This document shows positions 36,201 through 44,588 of a stretch of DNA of 64,000 nucleotides, piece by piece. Below the pieces are notes generated by a model. It was not told the origin of the DNA. It saw nothing but the letters and a program-made list of their open reading frames with translations, and did no database searches. Numbering within the stretch: the stretch's first letter is position 1; the number at the start of each line of letters is the position of its first letter. Position numbers and translations under genes: made by a program. The stretch spans positions 1 to 64,000 of the forward strand of contig NC_087378.1 in assembly GCF_963675165.1 (NCBI RefSeq). The letters are read 5' to 3'. This DNA is from Halichondria panicea (taxonomy: Eukaryota; Porifera; Demospongiae; Suberitida; Halichondriidae).

Positions 36201-39200
36201 GTCTGGAGACGGCCTGGGAGAGGGTGCTCTTGAAGGTGTGGTCAGTGGCTTGTCTGACGGCTGTGTGTCCAAACTCTGAGATCCTCCGTGCCTTTGCGGC
36301 CATACCTGACACAATGCTGTTGAGTTCCCTCCAGTTCCTCACTCTAATGGCGTCCCTACACTGAGCCATGTCCTGTTGGATGTTGGCCTCTGGGGAGGGA
36401 GGGGGCGTGGAGGGTGTGTGAGGGGTGTGGAGTGTGTTGAGTGAGGGGGTGCGTGAGGGGTGTGGAAGAGTGTGGGTGGGGCTTTATAGTGTACAGCGAC
36501 AGTAGACAATTAATGCATCAAATAATAGCCATGCATTACAAACTGGAAAGTTATGTGTTGCATCCAAAAATTTGGTACAACATTTCTCATGTACTGGCGT
36601 GAGCTGCACTATCAACTGCATACCTGACACGGCCATGAAGTCCTCTGGATCGATGATGTCATCAATAGCACTCGTTAACTCTTGTACTTTCTCTGCCCAC
36701 TCTCTACGCACAGAGTCCAGTTGCTCGTGAGCCATCTGATTGGCTGGATCCTTGCGTACCCCCAGTGCAGCATCTACCACTCGTGGTGTCAGTTTGTCCA
36801 CACTGTTAGCCAGGACCTTGATCATTTGCACTCCTGCATGCAGCCATAGAAACGTGAAGTATTTGGTATTCATTGCGCTAAACCACAACTAGTGAGAATT
36901 GGAGTAACTATAAAAGCTGAGAAATGCACACACTTGGTCAGATCCTTCTGGTTCAAGTGGAGGCGATGATTGGTTGCATCACTTGATACACATGAGTGAA
37001 CTGTGCTGCCAAACTTATTGTTACGCATAGCACATAACCATCTGATCCACTTCACCATAATAATAATAATACAACAGAAATGACAACAAATGTACCAATT
37101 CTAGTTTCTATGACAATGTACATTCACCACAGAAGTACATTTTTACCCGACACACAAGCCACTCTGAGCTACAAAGAGGCATGCACACACTCACTCTCTG
37201 CCTCACCCTCAATGGCTGCCATGCACACACTCACTCTCTGCCTCACCCTCAATGGCTGCCATGCACACACTCACTCTCTGCCTCACCCTCAATGGCTGCC
37301 ATGCACACACTCACTCTCTGCCTCACCCTCAATGGCTGCCATGCACACACTCACTATCTGCCTCACCCTCAATGGCTGCCCTCAATGGCTGCCATGTACA
37401 CACTCACTATCTGCCTCACCCTCAATGGCTGCCATGCACACACTCACTCTTAGCGTTGGTGGAGCTCTGTGCTGCATGTGCTGCCACTTGACTCAGTCTC
37501 CGGGAGTGACGTCTAAACAAGTCCACTTGTCGTGTCAGACCTCTCATCGAGTCGTTATAGCGATCAGAGGAGGGGGAGGAGTCACCAGACTGTGAGAGGG
37601 AGGCCAGTATAAGCCAACGTAGTTTAATTAACAACTTACAGTGGTGCTTGTTGGGGTTGCCGTGGTAGTGGACTTTGACCTTGATGTGAGGTGGGGGTCT
37701 GTAGCGGCACGTACCAGATGATTGATGGGAGCTGATGGTTCCACAAATGCTTCGGTCACCTGATCCACCACAGAGTCAGCTACCCAGCGATCAAGCTCTA
37801 ATAGGCGCTCTTGCAGTCGCTCAGCCGTTCTGTCAAAGGTCGCTTTAGTGGCTTCATTATAGGGGTCACTGGAGATGGACTCTGCCAAATCTTGCAGGTT
37901 TTTACGCAATGACAACACCTGAAGAAAGTGAAATGAAAACCAATGGCTAGTGCATCTTGTTGTGTTGAACGTTATGAGGAAAAATGATTAACTTTTTTAT
38001 TTATGCTCAGACTGGGAATGGAAACCATTCACTTGTACGTACCTCTTCACAGAGCTTCTTAATGGCGTCCCTGTACTGATCTCTGCTCACATGAGCCACG
38101 GCCATGGAGTTCTGGAGGACAGAGTCCAAGTGTCTGTCGAGGTCAGGCCCGATGTAGTAGCGACGATCCGTGGTGAGCTTGCGCTGTACCTCCATGATAT
38201 TGCCCGCCATGTTGTCAGCTTCTCTGTTGAGAGGATAGACAGCATCCATTAGTCTATGAAGTGCTGTGGCTAGTTCTCCACCCAGCATGTCCTTAGTCTC
38301 CTGTGAGGGGGCGGAGTAACCAAGTGAGTTGGTGTCCAGCAAATAACATTTTAACAGTACTACAGGGTTTTGCAGAATCTTTGCAATATCTACAAAAAAG
38401 CGTTTTGCCTTGAGCGTTCCTTATAAGGTTATCTGTGGTCAACCATAAAGTTGTAGATCTTAGTCAGCATGTCAACAATGCACTATTCTACAAACAGTTG
38501 ATGGATCAACTTGAAGATTCTCAGCAACACTTTGATAAGAAAGTCCAAGCAGCTCTGTCTGATGCACTATTCTCCATCTTATATCCCAAATAATGCCTTG
38601 GTCAACTTTTTTCACAAGAAAAAGCCATTTTGTTTTTGAATTTTGCTTCCCAATCAGACTTGGCATTTCACCACAATGTGTTTATGACACCACAATGTGT
38701 AAACATTAGATATCCATATAAGGAACGCTCTACACCCTCTATTTCAAAGATTCTGCAAAACCCTGTATATATACCAACGGCTGAATAGAAAAAAACACAA
38801 GGCTTTTTTCGAAATTCTTGGATTTCAACTAATCACAGAACTTGTATCAAAGCACACCATTGGAAAGGTCATCTCGAGAGCTATTGAATGCATCAATTAG
38901 TTTTGAAATTGGACAATCTGAACACGAATAACGAGCTCTCAAAGATAGCTGCCAAAACGGCTGAACAATGGCAACAGAATGCTTACCTTTGCAGAAGGGG
39001 CAGTGGGTGACTTGACATAACTCTGCATGGCCTGAGAGAACTTGGGCAGGTTGACCTTGAGTCTGTCCAAAGCCTCCAAGAGTCTCCGCTTGCAGTCTAC
39101 ATCAGTGAGCTCCTAGAGAAGGGTGGGCGTGGCACTGTAGCCAAGGGTACTATACTATACATGCTGATCTCGTACCTTCTGTCTCTTGTCTGCAAGCGGG

Positions 39201-40140
39201 AGCAGGAGAAGCATGGCCTCAGAGAAACCCTGTGTAGCCAACATGATGTAACTGTACGAGTAACCATATACACTCACTCCAAAACAAATAACCAGGCCTC
39301 TCATGGACTTTGACCCTTGTACGAGTCCCAATCGATCAAGCGCCCCCTGTGCTGCATTGACAATCTTCCTCACTTCCCCCTCGTCCCACACGAGCAGCAG
39401 CTGTCACAACACATCACCACAGTTGGTAAGGCACACCTCTCAATGGCTACATACCTTGACAGTCCACTCGAGGAGGCTCTGTGTGGCACTGTTGAGCATG
39501 CTCTTGGTGTGCTTGCAGAGAGGGCTATCAGAGAGTCGACCAGCTGCCTCCAGCAACTTCTCAGCTGTCTTCAAAGTCATGTCACTCACTCTGGGCATCT
39601 CAGCCTTGAGTTCCTGCAGACACACACACTCATACTCAGTTACTAGTGCTAGCATATCTAGTCCATTGACACACGCAGACACGCTAACACTAGCTATGGC
39701 TAGCTAGCTCCATATAGACACACACACAGTCCAGCTAGTGATGTACCTTATTAACACTCTCTTGTGCAATGGTCTGAGCAATGTTGGCCATGTCTTGCAC
39801 GCACTCCATGACAGCTAGTGCACTGGGCATCAGATCAGGGAAGGGGACGCTACGGCTCCTGCTGGATAGCCGCATGAGGTCCGACACCTGCAGGGGGAGA
39901 GAGGCATCACCTGACATAGCACATAGCTAGGCACATGGATAGCTACAGTATCCATGGCATTTACATGATTTATAGCTTTAGAGCTAAAATACTGCAGCTA
40001 TGTTTTTGTAGACAAGTAGAGGCCAGATGTTACGGCTAGGAAGCACTTACATGTTTCGCTATAGGTGCCAACACAACCTCCAGAGAGCGCGTCTGGATCA
40101 TGGAGAGAATAGAATCAGATTGCTTCTTCTTGACGTCCAT
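30219..40140 (-). CDS. Vinculin/alpha-catenin superfamily protein with extra helical bundles
   Basis: Actin-linked adhesion protein of about 25 exons. My rough exon sum is near 1600 residues, against about 1066 in vinculin and about 906 in alpha-catenin. The ATG is at 40140 (MDVKKKQSDSILSMIQTRSL). The N-terminus resembles vinculin (LLLVWDEGEVRKIVNAAQGA). The middle resembles alpha-catenin (GGELATALHRLMDAVYPLN; REWAEKVQELTSAIDDIIDP then EDFMAV). A proline/serine-rich linker (about 35.0-35.9 kb) leads to several further four-helix-type segments encoded at 34.8-31.8 kb that have no counterpart I can place. The C-terminal actin-binding-tail region has AKKMSTQMSQMAEFSRGKGE, MIPTLSTQLRIIATVKAAT and a KNAQNLMKAVIKTVQAAEAA-type helix. 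Internal exon borders are approximate. It could be the local vinculin, alpha-catenin, or a separate lineage. Confidence 0.82.
32395..32655. mobile_element. Foldback element family 1, truncated copy
   Basis: Carries the centre and one end of family 1 (GAAAAATGACAAATTAGGGC; TTTCTAAGCTTTCAGAAAAT; CAAGTTATGGCTGTTGAAAG). It lies in the vinculin-like intron 31.9-33.5 kb, which is built largely of this family. Confidence 0.7.
32664..32829. repeat. 40-bp GC-rich tandem repeat
   Basis: Four copies of a 40-bp unit containing GGCTCCCGCGAGTGGGCTGA and ATGCGCCAGC, starting every 40 bp from 32670. It sits exactly between two foldback copies and is more GC- and CpG-rich than its surroundings. Confidence 0.9.
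32829..33145. mobile_element. Foldback element family 1, near-complete copy
   Basis: Starts CAATGATTTTGGGAATCTTT, passes through the GAAAGCTTAGAAAGAGACCT inner arm and its inverted partner TTTCTAAGCTTTCAGAAAAT, and ends near CAAGTTATGGCTGTTGAAAG. The sequence that follows (CACCCCCTCCCTCCCTCCG) also follows the copy ending near 32650, showing local duplication. Confidence 0.75.
33165..33390. mobile_element. Foldback element family 1, 3'-truncated copy
   Basis: Begins CAATGATTTTGGGAATCTTT like the preceding copy but lacks about 15 bp before the GAAAGCTTAGAAAGAG arm and stops near ATTGAAACACATCAT before the second arm. Confidence 0.7.
35950..36065. repeat. 16-bp minisatellite in the vinculin-like gene
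   Basis: About seven copies of GTGTGTGCCTTATAGT in an intron between the exons near 35.9 kb and 36.2 kb. Confidence 0.9.
36106..36192. repeat. 18-bp tandem repeat copying a splice donor
   Basis: Five copies of an 18-bp unit (CTTAGTGTGTGTATCTAC). On the coding (minus) strand each unit reads AAG/GTAGAT, matching the real donor of the adjoining exon, which ends ...CGACAAAG/GTAGAT at 36192. Confidence 0.85.
37187..37447. repeat. 40-bp minisatellite copying a splice donor
   Basis: About six copies of a 40-bp unit containing ATGCACACACTCACTCTCTG and CAATGGCTGCC. On the coding (minus) strand each unit contains AGA/GTGAGTGTG, the sequence of the genuine donor at 37448/37447 (AACGCTAAGA/GTGAGT) of the vinculin-like exon immediately before the array. 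Two units carry ATA/GTGAGT. Confidence 0.88.
38361..38767. mobile_element. Deleted Tc1/mariner-type transposon in a vinculin-like intron
   Basis: 403-bp element (38363-38765) flanked by TA dinucleotides, with perfect 21-bp terminal inverted repeats CAGGGTTTTGCAGAATCTTT(G). A second inverted motif (GAGCGTTCCTTATAAGG / TATAAGGAACGCTC) lies inside. On the minus strand, 38666-38472 encodes 64 codons including DIRWRIVHQTELLGLSYQSV and a VDPSTVCRIV helix, which I read as the helix-turn-helix start of a mariner/IS630-type transposase. The DD[E/D] catalytic part is missing, so the copy is non-autonomous. Confidence 0.82.
38838..38945. repeat. Dispersed repeat family 2, copy A
   Basis: About 110 bp starting TATCAAAGCACACCATTGGA and including AATTAGTTTTGAAATTGGA; similar to 56903-57010 in the same orientation. 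It lies in the vinculin-like intron beside the mariner relic. Confidence 0.75.
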
Positions 40141-40286
40141 TTTGTTAGTCCTGTACTTTTAACGCCCACTTTTGAGATACGCCCTCTTTTCTGTGGTAGC
40201 TCCACATCCCACACACGCAGCGCAGCTCATTAGCACAAGTGTTGTGACCTTGCTAGTTGACTGTTCCGTGCATGTAGCTAGTCTCT
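40141..40286. promoter_or_regulatory. 146-bp head-to-head region, vinculin-like / beta-helix gene
   Basis: Separates divergent start codons at 40140 (minus) and 40287 (plus). No recognised core element is visible. A promoter role is inferred from spacing only. Confidence 0.45.
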
Positions 40287-43200
40287 ATGATGATGGTTCC
40301 ACAGTGCCTCCTTCTCTTCGTTGCTGTTTGCATCTCTCTGTGCACATCAAGTAATGGAGTTGCAGCTGCTGATCATACTTTGATTTATGTGAGCCAGAGC
40401 AGTGTTGTCCATGATTCGACCTGCTGGACTGGAGGTCTTGTAAAGCCTTGTTCCTCACTGGACCTTGCACTAGAGGGGGTCCACAACATGTCCAACAGCA
40501 TCCCCCCTGCATGGGTAGTCCTGCTACCTGGAGAGTATCCTCTAAACAGTATGCAACACTCCATATTTGGTACTCAAATTCGAGATTTTGGAATAATTGC
40601 TAACGATTCTACGATAATGCCAACTATTAGTTGCGGTGAAGATGTTGGATTCAGCTTCATCAATGTGTCAGGGATAACTTTGCAGAATGTCATATTCAAT
40701 GAATGTGGTTCGATACAGCCGTCTACGTCATCAAAGAGGAACAGCAATGTAACTAAGTTTTGGGAGTTTCGAATTGGATTGTATTTTGTTAATTGCTCTG
40801 ACATTTGGTTTGAACACACTTGGGTGAACAATACCAGAGGAATTGGAGCATTCTTGTTCAGTTCCTATGGAACCAATTTATTTCATAACAGTCGGTTCCA
40901 CGGTAACAGTGCGATAAAGAACGAGGATTACCCAGCAGGAGGTGGTCTCTATGTTGAGTACTCCAGTTGCATCCCAACAAGTGCAACCGTCTGCATTAAT
41001 CTCACTCAGTATAGCTCCAGTACACTGGATATTAATAACTGCACATTTGAGAACAATTCTGGGGAAGTTTTGGAGATTATCTCTACGGCTGATAACTGGC
41101 TACTGCCTACGGGCTCAGGGCACTCCTCTATTGGCAGAGGGGGTGGGTTGTCGATTACTATCGAAGGCGAATCAAAGAACATCAACGTGAGTATCACAGA
41201 GACAATCTTCAAAGGAAACAAAGCACTGTTCGGAGGTGGTTTATTTGTGGAGTTCCATGACAATGCTAGGCACAATATATTGAACGTACAGGACACGTCC
41301 TTCATCAATAACTCGGTGAAGGTCCATAAAAAGATTGACAGTGGAGGAGGTGGAGTGAGGGTGGGTCTAATATTCTACCAGCCCTCTCATGTGCTCAATA
41401 ACTCAATAACTTTCAACTACTGCAAGTTTATGAGCAACAAAGCGAAGTGGGGTGGAGGAGTCTCGTTCTATGCAGCAAGAGAACACAATGTATTGGTGCC
41501 CTCCAATAACCTGTCCTTCAACTGGTGCACATGGTCTAACAACACTGCATGGCTTGGAGCTGCCGTGGATTTGGATCTCTGGGATGCCAGTTCTGTTGGT
41601 CTTCCAGTTGTTGCGAACTTTTATCATTCCCAAGTCTATAATAACTCAGTGATGCGAGCCAATTGGACACTAATGGGAGCAGCTGCCTTCTACATTGACA
41701 CTGTACCTATTAAATTCTCTGGGTTTAGCTATTTCGTTCAAAACAATGGGTCAGCTCTGGTTGCTTCTGGTTCCTCAATCACTTTGGAGGGAAACACTTA
41801 TCTCCTGTTCCAAGAAAACAATGGAAGAAATGGGGGAGCAATTCAATTGGTTGGAAACTCATTTATAACTGTTGGAGATGGTTCATTTATTGATTTTTTA
41901 CAGAATACAGCCGAGCAAAAGGGAGGAGCGATATTTGTGCAAACTGTCAGCAAACATGATCTGATAACAACTTCACCAAACTGTTTCATACGCTACGAGA
42001 ACATCACTGTACTCCCCAAAGACTGGGAGTCGGTTTTTGTTTTCAGCAAGAACAAGGCAAATGGAAAGAACAACTCAATTTACATGACCACCACTGCACC
42101 TTGTGAATGGCATGATGGTCAGAATACCACCAGTGGATCTAATGGAACAGCTCTGTGTTGGATTAATTGGTCATACTTTGATGATAATGGTGTAGCAGAC
42201 AATTGCAGACATCAAATTGAAACAGACCCTGAGGAATTTACAACTAACTCTTCGGTTATTGACAAACGATGGATAATACCTGGAATGCAATCAACTCTAT
42301 CGGATAATTTTCATGTGGTGGATGATTTTGGAAACAATGCTACTGATAGGTTAGTGCTCACAGCGAGTATCCGAGAAACTATCACTTACAATAATACTGC
42401 AAACACTAGTAAAGTTATCGAACCACATGCATTCATTCAGCCGTACATAGCAAACAATACCTTCACCATGTATGGGAAAACCAACAATACTTATATTGTG
42501 GAACTGTACACAATGGACCCGAGAGTAGTTTACACAACTATGCAAGTGGAGCTGCTCCCGTGCCCTTTTGGGTTTGTGAACAATGTGCATCAAGACAAGC
42601 ACTTCTCTTGTGAGTGTGATAATAGTAAACCATCCTTTAATGGCATTGTGGAGTGTTCGAGAGTCAACTTCACCTCAAGTCTCAACCTCCTCGGTCAATG
42701 GGCGGGGCTGAATCAGAGGACGGGACATCGGGTGGCAGGGTCCAGTCCGTACACCAATAACCTCAATAGAACACAGTTGACACTACCTCCAATCAATGAA
42801 ACGTTAAACCCTGGAGACTATTTCTGCAAGCCAGTGAACAGAATGGATGTGCTTTGTGGAAAATGCCGTAATGGTACCGGACCATCGATAAACTCTGAGA
42901 GCTACAAGTGTGTTGAGTGTCCACCTGGAATTCAGTACTACAGCTGGTTGCTTTACATCGGCACAGAGATTCTGCCACTCACTATATTTTTTCTGGTCCT
43001 AATATTATTCAACGTTAGCCTGACGTCTGGAGCTGCTAATGCATTCATTTTCTTCAGTCAGATAATTACGACCACGTTTGGCATCTACACATCCAGCAGT
43101 GGCCCATACCATGCAATGAGAGAGGCCTACAGACTCGTGTATGGAATATGGAATCTGGACATTTTCAGCTCGCTCCCATTTTTTCAGTACTGTTTGAATC

Positions 43201-44384
43201 CGAACTTGGACACAATCACAGTGATCTTACTCGAGTACATTATTGCATTCTACCCTCTCCTAGTTATCATTATACTCTACTCTATAGTTGCCCTGTACAA
43301 CCGTGGCCTCAGGCCTATTACATGGCTGTGTACACCTGCTCGTCTCTGCTTCATTAGACTCAGGAATGTTTGGAACCCAAAGAACTCTCTCATCGATGCA
43401 ATTGCTGCCTTCATTCTACTGTCCTACTCGAGAATGGTACAGACTTCACTTAAGCTTCTTCGCTATTCTACTCTAGTCCATGAAAATGGATCCTGTGAGA
43501 GCCACGTTGTGTACTATGATGGTACCATGCCGGCTTATGAAGGAAAGCATATCATCTTTGTGGTCATAGCTGTGTTTGTTTTGCTAGTATTCGTAGTCAC
43601 TCCACCGCTTGTGCTAATCCTCTACCCTCTCAAAGTGTTCCATCGTCTCACCAGTGTCTGCTGCTCCTTGAGTGGAGGGAGATTTGAACAGTTTTTGAAT
43701 GCATTCTACGGCTCCTTTAAGGATGGTGCTAAAGAAGGAAAGAAGGATTACCGATTCTTTGCTGGTCTATATCTACTCTATCGCGGAGTGTTTGCAGTCA
43801 TCAGGTTTGTACCTAATTGGGCTTTGACCTACTTGCTGCAAAATATATTCTGTTTGTTGGCCATCATCATGTTTACTACACTCAGACCTTATCGTAACGA
43901 CTTGCACAACACATTCGATGCTTGCATATTTGCTCTACTTCTTCTCATTAGTCTCCTTAACCAGTTTAATTTCAACCAAGTTTATCTGGAAAGTGATCAA
44001 CAAGTCTCTCCCCTCATCTTCTCGCTCGAGTACATACTAATCTGGGTACCTTTTGTTGTCGTTGTCTGCCTCCTCATCTACTGGATGTGTAAAAGCTACG
44101 TCAAGAAAATAAAAAAACAAGTTCAACGAACACAAGCACTGGAAGCAACACTGTCCCATGTGGACATAATGCCCAGAGCTAGTAGTGTTGATGATGATAA
44201 CAGTATAATGCGTTTGATGGATGAGCGGCCAATGATGTACAACTACGGGAGCATCAATACATCACCAATACCCAGCTCTGATACGGAGGGATCTGTGGAA
44301 GGTGGTGGCAAGTCGAGCAGCAACCAATCACATCGCACCGTGAGCAGCAAGGGATCATCCAAGTCGGACACACCCATTCTTTAG
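40287..44384 (+). CDS. Intronless secreted-beta-helix / multi-TM receptor-like protein
   Basis: Single uninterrupted frame of 1365 aa. Residues 1-27 form a signal peptide (MMMVPQCLLLFVAVCISLC). Residues about 30-800 are an N-glycosylation-rich ectodomain with repeated GGGL/GGAI-phi-V turns (GGGLYVEYSS, GGGLFVEFHD, GGGVSFYA, GGAIFVQTV), typical of a right-handed parallel beta-helix (Pmp-like repeats). A cysteine-rich stretch follows (CECDNSK; LCGKCRNGTGPSINSESYKC). About nine hydrophobic segments come next, near residues 886-912, 916-936, 975-1005, 1034-1056, 1087-1114, 1157-1175, 1180-1200, 1209-1229 and 1241-1267, then a 98-residue serine-rich cytosolic tail. From memory, similar proteins are numerous in sponges and cnidarians and have no assigned function. 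Receptor or channel roles are guesses. Confidence 0.85.
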   Translation: MMMVPQCLLLFVAVCISLCTSSNGVAAADHTLIYVSQSSVVHDSTCWTGGLVKPCSSLDLALEGVHNMSNSIPPAWVVLLPGEYPLNSMQHSIFGTQIRDFGIIANDSTIMPTISCGEDVGFSFINVSGITLQNVIFNECGSIQPSTSSKRNSNVTKFWEFRIGLYFVNCSDIWFEHTWVNNTRGIGAFLFSSYGTNLFHNSRFHGNSAIKNEDYPAGGGLYVEYSSCIPTSATVCINLTQYSSSTLDINNCTFENNSGEVLEIISTADNWLLPTGSGHSSIGRGGGLSITIEGESKNINVSITETIFKGNKALFGGGLFVEFHDNARHNILNVQDTSFINNSVKVHKKIDSGGGGVRVGLIFYQPSHVLNNSITFNYCKFMSNKAKWGGGVSFYAAREHNVLVPSNNLSFNWCTWSNNTAWLGAAVDLDLWDASSVGLPVVANFYHSQVYNNSVMRANWTLMGAAAFYIDTVPIKFSGFSYFVQNNGSALVASGSSITLEGNTYLLFQENNGRNGGAIQLVGNSFITVGDGSFIDFLQNTAEQKGGAIFVQTVSKHDLITTSPNCFIRYENITVLPKDWESVFVFSKNKANGKNNSIYMTTTAPCEWHDGQNTTSGSNGTALCWINWSYFDDNGVADNCRHQIETDPEEFTTNSSVIDKRWIIPGMQSTLSDNFHVVDDFGNNATDRLVLTASIRETITYNNTANTSKVIEPHAFIQPYIANNTFTMYGKTNNTYIVELYTMDPRVVYTTMQVELLPCPFGFVNNVHQDKHFSCECDNSKPSFNGIVECSRVNFTSSLNLLGQWAGLNQRTGHRVAGSSPYTNNLNRTQLTLPPINETLNPGDYFCKPVNRMDVLCGKCRNGTGPSINSESYKCVECPPGIQYYSWLLYIGTEILPLTIFFLVLILFNVSLTSGAANAFIFFSQIITTTFGIYTSSSGPYHAMREAYRLVYGIWNLDIFSSLPFFQYCLNPNLDTITVILLEYIIAFYPLLVIIILYSIVALYNRGLRPITWLCTPARLCFIRLRNVWNPKNSLIDAIAAFILLSYSRMVQTSLKLLRYSTLVHENGSCESHVVYYDGTMPAYEGKHIIFVVIAVFVLLVFVVTPPLVLILYPLKVFHRLTSVCCSLSGGRFEQFLNAFYGSFKDGAKEGKKDYRFFAGLYLLYRGVFAVIRFVPNWALTYLLQNIFCLLAIIMFTTLRPYRNDLHNTFDACIFALLLLISLLNQFNFNQVYLESDQQVSPLIFSLEYILIWVPFVVVVCLLIYWMCKSYVKKIKKQVQRTQALEATLSHVDIMPRASSVDDDNSIMRLMDERPMMYNYGSINTSPIPSSDTEGSVEGGGKSSSNQSHRTVSSKGSSKSDTPIL

Positions 44385-44588
44385 AATTAAAACTGATTAG
44401 CATAACTTTTTACCAAAAATGGTTAACGCGTGTTATTAATTTTACTGTCGTGTATAATTATATCTAACCCCCTCATTTTTTTTCACAATTAACAAATTGA
44501 GCAGTTTATGACATCTTAATCCTAAAGTGAAACAAGTACACAATAATAACTACAAAACTATAATAGTGTTTCGTTCCCAAATACAGTT
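44385..44588. other. Convergent 3' region of the beta-helix gene and AKR copy 1
   Basis: 204-bp A/T-rich spacer between two converging stop codons. No AATAAA was found close to the beta-helix stop. Confidence 0.4.

Noticed and set aside
36081-36314. Frame with repeated VDTHTK peptide as a separate small gene
   Set aside because: It is the donor-proximal intron array read through from a vinculin-like exon; no independent start or homology.
37080-37595. 171-codon plus-strand frame rich in HTLTLCLTLNG repeats
   Set aside because: Antisense shadow of the 40-bp donor-copying array.
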